A stretch of 64,000 nucleotides of DNA. Source: Paracoccus marinaquae (GTDB taxonomy: Bacteria > Pseudomonadota > Alphaproteobacteria > Rhodobacterales > Rhodobacteraceae). Made by a program: the position numbers and the translations under genes. Shown piece by piece: positions 8,070 to 17,954 of the stretch. Within the stretch, counting starts at the first letter, position 1. Each line of letters begins with the position of its first letter. Below the pieces are notes generated by a model. That model did no database searches. It was given only the letters and a program-made list of their open reading frames with translations, and was not told the DNA's origin. The DNA is taken from contig NZ_JAHKNG010000001.1 of the NCBI RefSeq assembly GCF_018860165.1, positions 1 through 64,000 of the forward strand, read 5' to 3'.

Positions 8070-8393
8070 TCAGGCGGCTTCGGATTCCGCCTCTGCGGCC
8101 ATGCGGCGTTCGCTTTCCTCGCGCGACAGCGCGACCGAGGTGCGCACCCCTTTCGAGACGAATTCCATCAGCCCCTTCACCACCCGCTCGTTGGGGTCGA
8201 TGCCGGCGCAGCTCAGCACTTCGCGCCCATCGCGCGAACGCGCCCAGCGGGCGATCTGCTCGGGGCCGTTGCCATATTTCTTGTCATCGGCAATAGCGTC
8301 GTCCAGTGCGGCCAGAACGACTGCTGCAAACAGCTTGCGGGCCCGCTGCCCCTGTTCGAAATTGAAAGCCGAGCCGTCAACAAAATCGCGCAT
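8070..8393 (-). CDS. DUF6280-type conserved protein of Rhodobacteraceae
   Basis: A 107-residue protein starting MRDFVDGSAFNFEQGQRARK. The body (KLFAAVVLAALDDAIADDKK, then YGNGPEQIARWARSRDGREV and LSCAGIDPNERVVKGL) matches a small conserved protein that I recall as DUF6280 in this family; its biochemical role is unknown. No signal peptide or membrane segment is present, so it is probably cytoplasmic. The residue pattern SRDGREVLSCAGI...A-L-S-R-E-E resembles the small conserved regulators found near DNA transactions, but that is only an impression. In-frame ATGs at 8411 and 8459 are possible alternative starts; 8393 agrees best with family length. It is divergent from efp. Confidence 0.75.
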   Translation of the reverse strand: MRDFVDGSAFNFEQGQRARKLFAAVVLAALDDAIADDKKYGNGPEQIARWARSRDGREVLSCAGIDPNERVVKGLMEFVSKGVRTSVALSREESERRMAAEAESEAA

Positions 8394-8754
8394 CTTATTC
8401 GTCCATCTCATCTGCCCCCGAAGGTCAGCAGGGGCCTTTGCGGGAAGAAACGACTTCAACCCCGCGTTTTAATTTCCGTTTCTCTGACGGTGCCGTATGC
8501 CTTAGACCATGTCGGCGCCGATTCGATATTCCCCTAACCGCATGGCTGCCATGCATTATCTGCATTTCATGTGAAAATCAGGTAAAATCTTCACCACTGC
8601 CGGATTTTGAGCGGCCTTCTGCCGCGGCTCGCGACTTGACAAGCCCGCAAACCCGTTACGGTTGCCTAAGATCGCACGCCCCGATATAGGGACGCGGCAA
8701 CGCCGTTCAACGCCCGGACGGTCGAAAAATTCCGCAAACCCGAAGAGTTCATCC
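8394..8754. promoter_or_regulatory. Long divergent intergenic region between DUF6280 and efp
   Basis: No gene is seen in these 361 bases. Two items stand out: a perfect palindrome GCATGGC-T-GCCATGC at 8540-8554, a possible operator, and a TTGACA at 8636-8641 that could be the -35 of the efp promoter, although no good -10 lies 17 bases downstream. The middle part (8460-8600) is more AT-rich than its surroundings, as expected for a promoter zone. Confidence 0.45.
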
Positions 8755-9318
8755 ATGCCCAAGATCAACGGCAACGAAATCCGCCCCGGCAATGTGCTGG
8801 AGCATGACGGCGGCCTCTGGGCCGCCGTGAAGGTCAACCATGTAAAGCCCGGCAAGGGCGGCGCCTTTGCCCAGGTCGAATTGAAGAACCTGCGCGACGG
8901 CCGCAAGCTGAACGAGCGCTTTCGCAGCGAGGACAAGGTCGAGCGGGTCCGTCTGGACCAGAAGGACCAGCAGTTCCTCTATGAAAGCGACGGCAAACTG
9001 GTCTTCATGGACAGCGAGACCTTCGAGCAGACCGAACTGGACGCCGAACTGCTGGGCGACCGCCGCCCGTTCCTGCAGGACGGCATGACCGCGACCATCG
9101 AATATTACGGCGAAGAGGCGCTGTCGGTGCAGATCCCGCAGAAAGTCACCTGCAAGATCGCCGAGACCGAGCCGGTGGTGAAGGGCCAGACCGCCGCCAA
9201 CAGCTACAAGCCGGCGATCCTCGACAACGGCGTGCGCATCATGATCCCGCCCTTCGTCGGCGAGGGCGAGGATATCATCGTCAATACCGAACTGTTCGAA
9301 TACAGCGAACGCGCCTGA
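8755..9318 (+). CDS. efp: Elongation factor P
   Basis: A 187-residue EF-P, which enters the ribosomal E site and relieves stalling at consecutive prolines. It begins [20 protein letters not shown]. The KOW-like first domain ends in VKPGKGGAF, where Lys34 is the position that receives a modification in many bacteria. The OB domains follow, with [14 protein letters not shown] and the C-terminal [17 protein letters not shown] signature. ATG 8755 is chosen because the family starts at this residue; an upstream in-frame ATG at 8662 would add a non-conserved tail. A terminator follows. Confidence 0.97.
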   Translation: MPKINGNEIRPGNVLEHDGGLWAAVKVNHVKPGKGGAFAQVELKNLRDGRKLNERFRSEDKVERVRLDQKDQQFLYESDGKLVFMDSETFEQTELDAELLGDRRPFLQDGMTATIEYYGEEALSVQIPQKVTCKIAETEPVVKGQTAANSYKPAILDNGVRIMIPPFVGEGEDIIVNTELFEYSERA

Positions 9319-9348
9319 CGGCGTCAGGCGCTTCTGTGCTGCCAGTCA

Positions 9349-9376
9349 ACGCCCCGAAGGTCCTCCGGGGCGTTTT
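9349..9376 (+). terminator. Terminator of efp
   Basis: ACGCCCCG and CGGGGCGT pair over a 9-base loop and are followed by TTT, about 30 bases after the efp stop. Confidence 0.8.
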
Positions 9377-9538
9377 CATCTCCAGCGGCCGGTTGCGGGC
9401 GCGGAAAGGCACGGGATCACTCAGGAACAGTTGCTCCGGGGCCCTTCATCCGCACCCGGGTCCGCGTGGTGGCCAAGTCCGCTTGGGTCCGCGCATCGGC
9501 CATGGGTCGCCCGTATCGGGCAACGCGGCCCGATAAGT

Positions 9539-10192
9539 TCAGAGTGCCGCCAGAATGCGCTCGGCTTCGGCCTTGCAGGGGGTCAGCGGAGCGCGATCCT
9601 CGCCCGGGAAGAACCGGGCGCGCAGGGCGGTCGGCATCCCGGAGGGCTCGGCGATCACCACGCGCGGGCCGAGGCTGGCCGTCTCGGCCTGCCAGCTGCG
9701 GGCCAGGGCGATCTGCGCCGCCTTGGTCGCGCCATAGGCGCCAAAGAACTTCGCGCCGCCGCGCGGGTCATCGAAGAACAGCGCCGTGCCGCCGCGCGCG
9801 CGCAGCAACGGCTCGAGAAGCGCCATCAGCCCGCGCACCACCTCGACGTTCAGCAGCAGCGATTTCGCCCAGTCCTTGCCGTCGATATGCGGCGCGGGCG
9901 AGAGGGGCGCGGCGTGGATCGCCGTATGCGCCCAGAAATCCAGCCCGCCCCAGCGACCGGCGATGGCTTCGGCCAGTTGCTGCATGGCCGGCGCCTCGGT
10001 CACATCCATCGGCGCCAGCGTGGCCGCGCCACCTGCGGCCCGGATGCGATCATCCAGATCCTCCAGCCCGCCCACCGTCCGGGCCACGGCCAGAACGTGA
10101 TAGCCGCGGGCGGCCAGTCCTTCCGCCAAGGCCGCGCCGAGGCCCCGCGATGCGCCGGTGACCAGCGCCAGTTTCTGTTCTGTCTCGCTCAT
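9539..10192 (-). CDS. Short-chain dehydrogenase/reductase (SDR)
   Basis: A 217-residue Rossmann-fold protein. The N-terminal nucleotide site is LVTGASRGLGAALAEGLAARG (TGxxxGxG at about residues 12-19). A further family motif is the YGATK active-site pair (Tyr and Lys) in FFGAYGATKAAQIALARSW. The usual NNAG segment reads AHTAIHAAP and the catalytic Ser is replaced by a D-D-P-R stretch, so it is an atypical member and catalysis is uncertain. The substrate is unknown. ATG 10192 (MSETEQK) is preferred over an upstream ATG at 10276 because the upstream part overlaps the gltA terminator. It lies downstream of gltA on the same strand, but that terminator separates the two. Confidence 0.82.
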   Translation of the reverse strand: MSETEQKLALVTGASRGLGAALAEGLAARGYHVLAVARTVGGLEDLDDRIRAAGGAATLAPMDVTEAPAMQQLAEAIAGRWGGLDFWAHTAIHAAPLSPAPHIDGKDWAKSLLLNVEVVRGLMALLEPLLRARGGTALFFDDPRGGAKFFGAYGATKAAQIALARSWQAETASLGPRVVIAEPSGMPTALRARFFPGEDRAPLTPCKAEAERILAAL

Positions 10193-10238
10193 GCCCGTCC
10201 CTTGCCACCAGCCCCGCCCCGGCGCAAGGGGCGCAAGC

Positions 10239-10262
10239 AAAAGGGGCCTCCGAAGAGGCCCC
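10239..10262 (-). terminator. Terminator of gltA
   Basis: On the minus strand, GGGGCCTC and GAGGCCCC pair around TTCG (a stable UUCG-type tetraloop) and are followed by TTTTGC. It begins 26 bases beyond the gltA stop. Confidence 0.88.
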
Positions 10263-10288
10263 GGAACCGATACCACAATCCGTTCGGA

Positions 10289-11581
10289 TCAGCGCCGGTC
10301 CAGATCGACATAGTCGCGCTTGTCGGCGCCGACATAAAGCTGGCGCGGGCGGCCGATCTTGTTCTGCGGATCGTCGATCATTTCCTTCCACTGCGCGATC
10401 CAGCCCACCGTGCGCGACAGCGCGAAGATCGGGGTGAACATCGAGGTCGGGAAGCCCATCGCCTCGAGGATGATGCCGGAATAGAAATCGACGTTGGGAT
10501 AGAGCTTCTTCTCGACGAAATACTCGTCCTCGAGCGCGATCTTTTCCAGTTCCTTGGCGACCTGCAGGGTCGGGTTGTCGTGGATGCCCAGCAGATCCAG
10601 AACCTCGTCGGCCGATTCCTTCATCACCTTCGCGCGCGGGTCGAAGTTCTTGTAGACCCGGTGGCCGAAGCCCATCAGCCGGAACGGATCGTCCTTGTCC
10701 TTGGCGCGCCGGATATATTCCGGGATGCGGTCCACGCTGCCGATCTCGCGCAGCATTTCCAGACAGGCCTGGTTGGCGCCGCCATGCGCGGGCCCCCACA
10801 GGCAGGCGATGCCCGCTGCGATGCAGGCGAAGGGGTTGGCGCCCGAGGATCCCGCCAGCCGCACGGTCGAGGTCGAGGCGTTCTGCTCGTGATCGGCATG
10901 CAGCGTGAAGATGCGGTCCATGGCGCGCGCCAGCGCCGGATTGACGTTGTATTTCTCGGCCGGGACCGAAAAACACATGTGCAGGAAGTTCGAGGCGTAA
11001 TCGAGATCGTTCTGCGGATAGACGAAGGGCTGACCGATCGAATATTTATAGGCCATGGCCGCGATGGTCGGCAGTTTTGCGATCAGCCGGATGGCGGCGA
11101 CTTCGCGCTGCCAGGGATCGCCGATATCGGTCGAATCGTGATAGAAGGCCGACATCGCGCCGACCACGCCGACCATCGTCGCCATCGGGTGGCTGTCGCG
11201 GCGGAAACCGCGGAAGAAATAGTGCATCTGCTCATGCACCATGGTGTGGCGGGTGACGCGACCCTCGAAATCGACCAGTTGCTCATTCGTCGGCAACTCG
11301 CCGTAGAGCAACAGGAAGCAGACTTCCAGATAGTGCGACTTGGCGGCAAGCTGCTCGATCGGATAGCCGCGATACCACAGCTCGCCCTTGTCGCCGTCGA
11401 TGAAGGTGATGGTCGAATCGCAGCTTGCCGTCGAGGTGAAGCCGGGATCATAGGTGAAGACATCCGCCTGGCCGTAGAGCTTGCGGATATCCAGGACATC
11501 CGGTCCCTTGGTGGGGCTCAGGATCGGCAAATCATAGGAGGAGTTGTCGAGAAGCAGTTTGGCGGTCTTCGGATCGGCCAT
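10289..11581 (-). CDS. gltA: Citrate synthase
   Basis: A 430-residue citrate synthase that condenses acetyl-CoA and oxaloacetate at the entry of the TCA cycle. It starts [20 protein letters not shown]. The N-terminal extension typical of the Gram-negative hexameric type is present ([20 protein letters not shown]). Active-site segments are [15 protein letters not shown] with the catalytic His near residue 270 and [14 protein letters not shown] with His/Arg/Asp near 310-323. Length is normal. It follows gltX on the same strand after 77 bases and has its own terminator. Confidence 0.97.
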   Translation of the reverse strand: MADPKTAKLLLDNSSYDLPILSPTKGPDVLDIRKLYGQADVFTYDPGFTSTASCDSTITFIDGDKGELWYRGYPIEQLAAKSHYLEVCFLLLYGELPTNEQLVDFEGRVTRHTMVHEQMHYFFRGFRRDSHPMATMVGVVGAMSAFYHDSTDIGDPWQREVAAIRLIAKLPTIAAMAYKYSIGQPFVYPQNDLDYASNFLHMCFSVPAEKYNVNPALARAMDRIFTLHADHEQNASTSTVRLAGSSGANPFACIAAGIACLWGPAHGGANQACLEMLREIGSVDRIPEYIRRAKDKDDPFRLMGFGHRVYKNFDPRAKVMKESADEVLDLLGIHDNPTLQVAKELEKIALEDEYFVEKKLYPNVDFYSGIILEAMGFPTSMFTPIFALSRTVGWIAQWKEMIDDPQNKIGRPRQLYVGADKRDYVDLDRR

Positions 11582-11658
11582 CCAAAACGTCCTTTCAGGC
11601 TGGGCCGGGTCAACCGTCGTTTGCGGCTCGGGGCAACCCTGGCAAGTGAGGGCAGGCG

Positions 11659-13056
11659 TTAACCTGCCAATTCCGTCTGGTCCTGAAGCCGGGCCAGCGA
11701 TTCCTCGCGGCCTAGCGCCGTCATCATGTCGAACACGCTGGGGGTGGCGGTGCGGCCGGCCAGAGCGGCGCGCAGGGGCCCCGCAATCTTGCCCAACCCG
11801 ACGCCGTTTTCTTCGGCAATCCGCTTGGCCGCCTGTTCCAGCTCGTCTCGCGCCCAGCTAGCATGCTGCATCGCGGCAGTCAACGATTTCAGCATACCAA
11901 GGGATACCGAATCCAGCGCCTTGGCGGCTTTCTCATCCACGTCCACGGGCCGGTCGATCAGGGCAAAGCGTGCCTGTTCCAGCAGTTGCGGCAGGGTTCT
12001 GGCCTTTTCCTTCAGCGCCGGCAGGGCCGGCAGAAGGCGTTGCTTCTGGCTTTCGGTCAGTGGCCGGGCGCCGGTTTCGGCAAGATAATGCTCCAGCGTC
12101 GCCAACAGCGCCGCGTCATCCATCGAGCCGATGTGATGGCCGCTGACATGTTCCAGCTTCTTGAAGTCCAGCCGCGCCGGCGCCCGGCCGATTCCCGGCA
12201 GATCGAACCAGTCGCGGGCCTGCGCGTCGTCGAACAACTCGTCATCGCCATGGCTCCAGCCCAGCCGCGCCAGATAGTTGCGCATGGCCGCCGGCGGATA
12301 GCCAAGCGCCGCGAATTCGTGCAGGCCGACCGCGCCATGCCGCTTGGACAGCTTCTTGCCGTCCTCGCCATGGATCAGCGGGATATGGGCGAAGACCGGG
12401 CGCGGCCAGCCCATCGCGTCATAGATCTGGATCTGGCGGGCGGTGTTGGTCAGGTGATCGTCGCCCCGGATCACATGGGTCACGCCCATGTCGTGATCGT
12501 CCACCACCACCGCCAGCATATAGGTCGGCGTGCCGTCGCTGCGCAAAAGGACCATGTCGTCAAGCTGGTCATTGGCCACCCGCACCTCGCCCTGCACCGC
12601 GTCCGCGATGACCGTCTCACCCTCGCGCGGCGCCCTGAGGCGAATCGCGTAAGGGGCATCGGGCAGGTCCGAGGCATCGCGCCATGGGCTCTGGAACGGC
12701 TGGCGCGGATGCGCCTCGCGCCATTCCGCGATCTCCTCGGGCGTCGAGAAGCATCTATATGCCGCGCCCCGGGCCAGCATCTCGCGCGCGACCTCGGCAT
12801 GGCGATCCTTGCGGGCGAACTGGCTGATCGGCTCACCATCCCAGTCCAGCCCCAGCCATTCCAGCCCCTTCAGGATCGCCGCTGTCGCCTCGGGGGTCGA
12901 ACGGGCGCGATCGGTATCCTCGATCCGAAGCAGGAATTTCCCGCCCCGTCCGCGTGCGAAAAGCCAGTTGAACAGCGCCGTCCGCGCACCGCCGATATGC
13001 AGATAGCCGGTCGGCGAGGGGGCAAAACGGGTGACGATCTGGGCAGGGTCGGACAT
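11659..13056 (-). CDS. gltX: Glutamate--tRNA ligase (first copy)
   Basis: A 465-residue class I synthetase that charges tRNA-Glu. It shows [19 protein letters not shown] (HIGH motif, residues about 12-30), [10 protein letters not shown], and KKLSKRHGA as the KMSKS loop near residue 245, with a full C-terminal anticodon-binding domain. ATG 13056 ([11 protein letters not shown]) is chosen; an upstream in-frame ATG at 13245 would run into comEC on the other strand. A second, diverged gltX lies at 20.7 kb. It is divergent from comEC and upstream of gltA. Confidence 0.95.
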   Translation of the reverse strand: MSDPAQIVTRFAPSPTGYLHIGGARTALFNWLFARGRGGKFLLRIEDTDRARSTPEATAAILKGLEWLGLDWDGEPISQFARKDRHAEVAREMLARGAAYRCFSTPEEIAEWREAHPRQPFQSPWRDASDLPDAPYAIRLRAPREGETVIADAVQGEVRVANDQLDDMVLLRSDGTPTYMLAVVVDDHDMGVTHVIRGDDHLTNTARQIQIYDAMGWPRPVFAHIPLIHGEDGKKLSKRHGAVGLHEFAALGYPPAAMRNYLARLGWSHGDDELFDDAQARDWFDLPGIGRAPARLDFKKLEHVSGHHIGSMDDAALLATLEHYLAETGARPLTESQKQRLLPALPALKEKARTLPQLLEQARFALIDRPVDVDEKAAKALDSVSLGMLKSLTAAMQHASWARDELEQAAKRIAEENGVGLGKIAGPLRAALAGRTATPSVFDMMTALGREESLARLQDQTELAG

Positions 13057-13172
13057 CGGGGCCTTCTCGGACGGGCTTCTCGGGGGCAGGCCGGGTCGCG
13101 TTAACGCTTTGGTAAGCAGCCCATGCCATCTTCGTGAGGAAGACATAGAGAAGCGCGTCAGAAAGGACAAGA

Positions 13173-15401
13173 ATGACTGCCCCGGCCGGGACCACGCCGT
13201 CGGGTCAAGTCCCGGCGGCCGCTGCGGTGCCGGTGCCGGTCGCACTGCCGGGATTTGCTCCGTCCCGGCTTCGTGCGCCCCGGCCCCGGTCCGCCGCCCC
13301 CGCCCGCCCGGCCGCTGCCGGACGGGCGGGGCTATTCGCCTGGGTTCCGGTCTGCCTGTCGGCCGGCATCGCGCTGTGGTTCGTGCTGCCGGCGCAACCG
13401 ACCATGGGCCAATGGCTGCTTCTCGCCGTCATCTCCTGCGCCGGCCTCGCCATATCGTACGCGGCCCCTCGGATTGCCCAGGGGGGGCGCATCAGTTGGG
13501 GGGCGGCTGACGCCTTGCGGATGGGCGGGCTGGCCCTGGCCCTGATCGCGGCAGGGATCGGGCTGGCGGGCTGGCGTTCGGCCAGCGTTGCTGCACCTGT
13601 GCTGGAATGGCGCTATTACGGCCCGGTCGAAGGCCGCCTGGTTGGCATCGACCGTTCGGCCCGCGACCGGATCCGGCTGACACTGGACGATGTCGTGCTG
13701 CGCGATCTGCCCCCGGATCGCACCCCCGGACGGGTCCGGCTGTCGCTGATGGATCAGGCCGCCGAGGATCTGCCCGAACCGGGCGCGCGGGTGATGCTGA
13801 CCGGCCATCTTGGCCCGCCGCCCGGCCCGGCCTCGCCCGGAAGCTTCGATTTCCGCTGGCACGCCTGGTTCGAAGGGCTTGGCGCGGTCGGCTATGTGCG
13901 AACGCCATTGATGACCGTCGAGCCCGCCAGGGGCGTATGGCAGTTGATGCCCCGCGTCCGGATGGCGATCAGCGCCGCCATCCGGCAGCGCATCGGAGGC
14001 CAGGAAGGCGCGGTCGCCGCCGCACTGATGACCGGCGATCGCTCGGGGGTCGAGGAAGCCACGAACGAGGTGATGCGGGCGGCAAATCTCTACCACATCA
14101 TCTCGATTTCGGGCCTGCACATGAGCCTGCTGGCAGGCTTCGTCTACACGGCGCTGCGACTGTCGGCGGCCGGAATGCAGGGGCTGGGTATCGCCCCCGC
14201 GCTGCAAATCCACAAGTTCGCCGCCCTCGTCGCCCTGCTGGCCGCCGCCGGCTATCTGTGGCTGTCCGGCGGCGGGGTGGCGACCGAGCGCGCCTTCGTC
14301 ATGGTCGCGGTGATGCTGGGCGCGATCCTGGCTGACCGCCGCGCCATCTCGCTGCGCAGCGTCGCGCTGGCGGCCACGATCATCCTTGTCTACAGCCCCG
14401 AGGCGCTGACCTCGCCCGGCTTCCAGATGAGCTTTGCCGCCACCGTCGCGCTGATCCTGGTCCACGGGCCCTGGTCGCGCATCTCGCCGCATCTTCCGCC
14501 ATGGCTGCGGCCGCTGGCGATCCTGCTGCTGTCGTCCCTGGTTGCCGCGCTGGCCACCGCGCCGATCGCGGCGGTTCATTTCAACCGGATGGCCCAGTAC
14601 GGCTTGCTGGCCAACCTGCTGGCGGTGCCGGCGATGGGCCTGTTGGTCATGCCGGCGGGCGTGATCGGCGCGCTTCTGGCGCCGGTCGGGCTGGCCGGCC
14701 CCGCGCTCTGGGTGATGGGGCTGGGCACCGGCTGGATGCTGCGCGTGGCCGAGTTTGTCGCCGGCCTCGACGGGGCCACGACCGCCATTCCCCTGCCGCC
14801 GGCGGCCGTGCTGCCGCTGATGGGTTTCGGGGCGGTCCTGATGGTACTGTGCTGGCGGCGATCCGCCATGCGCGGGCCGACGCCCCTGACTGCCGGTATT
14901 GCCGCCGGATTGGCCATGCTGGCCGCGGCCTCTGCCCTGTGGTTGACGGTCGAAAGGCCGCTGCTGCTGATTGCATCCGAAGGCGATGCCGTCGGCCTGA
15001 TGACGCCCGAGGGACGCGCCTTGTCGAAAGCCAAGGGCGGCGCCTTCAGCGTCAGGACATGGCTGCTTGAGGATGGCGATGGCGCGAGTCAGTCTGCCGC
15101 CGCCGCCCGTCCCGGCTGGTCCGGTGATCGCCGCGACCGGCGGGCCGATCTGCCTTACGGCTGGCAGATCTGGCACGTCACCGGCAAGGGCGCGGGCCTG
15201 CGCGCCGCAAGGGTCTGCCGGGCGCGACGTATCGTCGTCGCCACTGAACCGGTTATTTCTCCGTCGGGCGGCGGAACCTGCCTGATCCTCGATCCGCCCA
15301 AGTTGCGCCGGACCGGCGCGATCGCCATCGACATGACCGCCTTCGGCCCGCAACTCCGCACTGTCGCGGATACTCACCCAACGCCCGGTCGGGGGCCGTG
15401 A
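13173..15401 (+). CDS. comEC: ComEC/Rec2-family DNA-uptake channel protein
   Basis: A 742-residue polytopic membrane protein. The N-terminus (1-50) is Ala/Pro-rich. A soluble DUF4131-type domain lies between the first helices and about residue 260, and the Competence domain follows with [18 protein letters not shown] near 305-322 and [14 protein letters not shown]. About ten hydrophobic helices are visible. In transformable bacteria ComEC moves single-stranded DNA across the inner membrane. The metallo-beta-lactamase domain of longer ComEC proteins is absent, as is usual for this family. Divergent from gltX. Whether this organism is competent cannot be told from the window. Confidence 0.9.
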   Translation: MTAPAGTTPSGQVPAAAAVPVPVALPGFAPSRLRAPRPRSAAPARPAAAGRAGLFAWVPVCLSAGIALWFVLPAQPTMGQWLLLAVISCAGLAISYAAPRIAQGGRISWGAADALRMGGLALALIAAGIGLAGWRSASVAAPVLEWRYYGPVEGRLVGIDRSARDRIRLTLDDVVLRDLPPDRTPGRVRLSLMDQAAEDLPEPGARVMLTGHLGPPPGPASPGSFDFRWHAWFEGLGAVGYVRTPLMTVEPARGVWQLMPRVRMAISAAIRQRIGGQEGAVAAALMTGDRSGVEEATNEVMRAANLYHIISISGLHMSLLAGFVYTALRLSAAGMQGLGIAPALQIHKFAALVALLAAAGYLWLSGGGVATERAFVMVAVMLGAILADRRAISLRSVALAATIILVYSPEALTSPGFQMSFAATVALILVHGPWSRISPHLPPWLRPLAILLLSSLVAALATAPIAAVHFNRMAQYGLLANLLAVPAMGLLVMPAGVIGALLAPVGLAGPALWVMGLGTGWMLRVAEFVAGLDGATTAIPLPPAAVLPLMGFGAVLMVLCWRRSAMRGPTPLTAGIAAGLAMLAAASALWLTVERPLLLIASEGDAVGLMTPEGRALSKAKGGAFSVRTWLLEDGDGASQSAAAARPGWSGDRRDRRADLPYGWQIWHVTGKGAGLRAARVCRARRIVVATEPVISPSGGGTCLILDPPKLRRTGAIAIDMTAFGPQLRTVADTHPTPGRGP

Positions 15402-15456
15402 CCCGGGACAACCTAGGTGGCGCCCCTGGACCGGTTGGACGTCCCGCCTCTCGCGC

Positions 15457-15516
15457 TCTTTCCAAATACCTCGGGGTGAATTGGCCGCAGGCCAAGAGGG
15501 GCGGCGCCCCTCTGCC
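15457..15516. repeat. Dispersed hairpin repeat (CCCCGAGG core) after the aminotransferase
   Basis: Read on the minus strand, a GC-rich hairpin (AGAGGGGC/GCCCCTCT, 15495-15513) and a second small one (TTGGCC/GGCCAA, 15481-15495) are followed by CACCCCGAGGTATTTGGAAA. The same arrangement of G-rich hairpin, CCCCGAGG, one base and ATTT occurs inside hrpB at 26.08 kb. I recognise this pattern as a common intergenic repeat of Rhodobacteraceae genomes. Here it sits between two convergent genes and may double as a terminator. Confidence 0.7.
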
Positions 15517-15525
15517 CCATTCGGC

Positions 15526-16890
15526 TCAGGCGACCTCGGCAAAGACCCTGTTCAGCGCCAGTTCCAGCTTTTCCAGCATCTCCTCCATCTGTGCCTCGGT
15601 CAGGATGAAGGGCGGGCACAGCACGATTGATTGCCCCAGCGGCCGGCAGATCAGCCCCAGATCGGTGCAGGTATTGGCGATCCGCTCGCTGACCGACAGC
15701 GACCCATCGAACGGCGTCTTCGTCGGCTTGTCCTTCACCGCCTCCAGCGCCCACATGAAGCCGATGCCGCGCAGCTCGCCGATATGGTCGCTGCGCTCCA
15801 TGATCGCGCGCAGCCCGGCCTCCATGCGCGGCGCGAGGCGGCGGACATTGTCGGCCAGCCCCTCGTTCATCACCACGTCGATGGCCTTCAGCGCGATGGC
15901 GCAGCCGACCGGGTGACCCGAGGCGGTGAAGCCATGCGGAAACTCCTCGATCTCCTCGATTGCCGCCTGCAGCCGGTCGGCCAGATCCGGCCCGAGGATG
16001 ACCGCCCCCATCGGAAACAGCCCGGCGGTCAGGTTCTTGGACGAGATGATCGCGTCGGGCATGAAATCATAGGTCTCGCAGCCCCAGGTCTGGCCGGTGC
16101 GCCCGAAGCCGCAGATCACCTCGTCCGAGATCATCGGGATGCCGTGCCTGCGCAGGATCGGCAGCACGGCCTGAAAATAGCCCCTCGACGGTGGAATGAC
16201 CCCACCCGCGCCCATGACCGGTTCGGCGAAGAAGCCGGCGATGGTGTCGGCGCCCTCGCGCCGGATGGTTTCCTCCAGCTCCCGCGCCAGCCGGGCGGTG
16301 AACTGCTCTTCGCTCTCGCCCGCCTCGCCATGGCGCCAGTAATGCGGGCAGGTCAGGTGGATGAAGCCGGGCAGGGGCAGTCCGAAGACCTCGTTATAGG
16401 GCTTGCCGGTCATGCTGGCCGAGACCGCGGTGACGCCGTGATAGGCGTTCCAGCGGGTCAGGATCTTGCGTCTCGCGGGGTCGCCCTCGCTGGCGTGAAG
16501 GAACCACAGCATCTTGACCATGGTGTCGTTCGCCTCGGAGCCGGAATTGGTGTAGAACACCTTGCCGCGCGCGAAGGGCGAGATCTCGACCAGCTTTTCC
16601 GACAGCATCACCGTCTGGTCCGACATCCGTCCGAAAAAGGCGTGATAGCCGGGGAAGCGGTCGTATTGCGCCTTCGCGGCCTCGGCCAGACCCTTGTGGT
16701 CGAACCCCGCGACCATGTTCCACAGCCCGGAATTCGCGTCCAGGTAACGTCTGCCATTCACATCGACGACATAGGGCCCCTCGCCATGGGTCAAGACGAC
16801 GGTGCCGCGTCGGTGCACGCTTGGCAGATCGGTGAAACCATAAAGCGAATATTCCTCGGCGCGGGCTTCCCAGCTTTGCGGCCTGTCCAT
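15526..16890 (-). CDS. Class III (omega-type) aminotransferase
   Basis: A 454-residue PLP enzyme. Recognisable features are FYTNSGSEANDTMVKML near residue 105, RWNAYHGVTAVSASMTG near 145, SDEVICGFGRTG near 245 (the Asp that contacts the pyridine nitrogen), and SSKNLTAGLFPMGA near 275 with the Schiff-base lysine. The family transfers amino groups from beta- or omega-amino compounds (beta-alanine, taurine, putrescine) to pyruvate or 2-oxoglutarate; the specific donor is not readable. ATG 16890 (MDRPQSWEARAEEY) follows AGGAG at good spacing. It ends next to the hairpin repeat and is convergent with comEC. Confidence 0.9.
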   Translation of the reverse strand: MDRPQSWEARAEEYSLYGFTDLPSVHRRGTVVLTHGEGPYVVDVNGRRYLDANSGLWNMVAGFDHKGLAEAAKAQYDRFPGYHAFFGRMSDQTVMLSEKLVEISPFARGKVFYTNSGSEANDTMVKMLWFLHASEGDPARRKILTRWNAYHGVTAVSASMTGKPYNEVFGLPLPGFIHLTCPHYWRHGEAGESEEQFTARLARELEETIRREGADTIAGFFAEPVMGAGGVIPPSRGYFQAVLPILRRHGIPMISDEVICGFGRTGQTWGCETYDFMPDAIISSKNLTAGLFPMGAVILGPDLADRLQAAIEEIEEFPHGFTASGHPVGCAIALKAIDVVMNEGLADNVRRLAPRMEAGLRAIMERSDHIGELRGIGFMWALEAVKDKPTKTPFDGSLSVSERIANTCTDLGLICRPLGQSIVLCPPFILTEAQMEEMLEKLELALNRVFAEVA

Positions 16891-17053
16891 CTCCACTCCT
16901 CCCGAAACGGTTCCCGTCCCGAGGCTATCCGCGTGCCGAAAGCGCCGCAATGGCAAGGGCAGGGCGCGGGCGATCTGCGTACCGCCCGCGCCTGGCGCAT
17001 CCGGTTCTGCCGCACAGGGCGCGCGAGATGCGCCCTGCCTTCAGGCAGCCGAT

Positions 17054-17524
17054 TTAGGCGGCGGCCTCCAGTGCCGCGATGTCGATCTTGTGCATCGTCA
17101 TCAGCACCGGCCAGACCTTCGCCGCATCCGGCCCGCCCAGCAGCTCGGTCGCGCGGCGCGGCACGATCTGCCAGGACAGGCCGAAACGATCCTTCAGCCA
17201 GCCGCATTGCGACTCGGCCCCGCCATCGGCGGTCAGGGCCCGCCACAGCCGGTCGGTTTCGGCCTGATCCTCGGTCTGCACGCTGATCGAGGCCGCCTCG
17301 GACAACTGGAAATGCGGCCCGCCATTCAGCGCCTGATAGGGTGTTCCGGCCAGCGTGAACTCGACCACCAGCACCTTGCCCGGCTGAGCCATGTCCTGCC
17401 CCTCGGGATAGCGGCTGACCTGGCCGATATGGCTGTCAGGCAGCAGCGAGACATAGAATTCGGCCGCCTCCCGCGCCTGATCGTCGAACCACAGGCAGGT
17501 CTTGACCTTGGGCGCGGCACTCAT
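17054..17524 (-). CDS. VOC-superfamily protein (PhnB/3-demethylubiquinone methyltransferase-like fold)
   Basis: A 156-residue protein with the PhnB-type glyoxalase fold: KTCLWFDDQAREAAEFYVSL at the start, GTPYQALNGGPHFQ in the middle, and CGWLKDRFGLSWQIVPR near residue 115, a signature of this subgroup. No clear enzymatic activity is established for such proteins; many travel with SRPBCC and TetR genes in small operons. Last gene of the TetR-SRPBCC-VOC-VOC operon, overlapping the previous one by ATGA. Confidence 0.87.
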   Translation of the reverse strand: MSAAPKVKTCLWFDDQAREAAEFYVSLLPDSHIGQVSRYPEGQDMAQPGKVLVVEFTLAGTPYQALNGGPHFQLSEAASISVQTEDQAETDRLWRALTADGGAESQCGWLKDRFGLSWQIVPRRATELLGGPDAAKVWPVLMTMHKIDIAALEAAA

Positions 17525-17943
17525 TGTCCCGGCGCCTTCGATCCGCCGAAGCTCAGCATCCATGGTGTGCCGAACCGGTCGCGGAACATGCTGAAGCGCT
17601 CTGCCCAGAAGGTTTCGGCGGGCGGCATGGTGATCGCCTCGGCATCCTTGGACAGCGCTGCGAAGATACGCTCGAACTCGGCCAGCGAGGTCGGGTCGAT
17701 GACGACATAGAAGCCCTGCGGCTTGTCATACATGTCATCGGAATTGTCCGAGGCCATGATGCTGGTGTCGCCCAGCCGCATCGACATGTTCATCACCATC
17801 TCGTCGCCGCCTGGCATCCGGTCCTCGGGGGCGGCGTCGCCATTGCGGAACACGCCATCGATCTGACCGCCCAGCGTATCGGCATAGTGGGTCATCGCCT
17901 CAAGGCAGTTGCCCTTGAAGAACAGATAGATCATCGGTTGCAT
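17521..17943 (-). CDS. VOC-superfamily protein (PhnB-like)
   Basis: A 140-residue single-domain glyoxalase-fold protein starting MQPMIYLFFKGNCLEAMTHY. It contains MPPAETFWAERFSMFRDRFG and TPWMLSF near the C-terminus, typical of PhnB-like VOC proteins that form homodimers. The function is not known. The start at 17943 follows the SRPBCC stop by 11 bases. The stop overlaps the start of the second VOC gene (ATGA), so the two are translationally coupled and may form a related pair. Confidence 0.87.
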   Translation of the reverse strand: MQPMIYLFFKGNCLEAMTHYADTLGGQIDGVFRNGDAAPEDRMPGGDEMVMNMSMRLGDTSIMASDNSDDMYDKPQGFYVVIDPTSLAEFERIFAALSKDAEAITMPPAETFWAERFSMFRDRFGTPWMLSFGGSKAPGQ

Positions 17944-17954
17944 GTCATTTTCCC

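Noticed and set aside
9431..11662. Long open frame of 743 codons on the plus strand opposite gltA and the SDR gene
   Set aside because: It is an antisense shadow of GC-rich coding sequence; the translation is low-complexity (Arg/Gly/His-rich) with no family resemblance, whereas gltA is certain.
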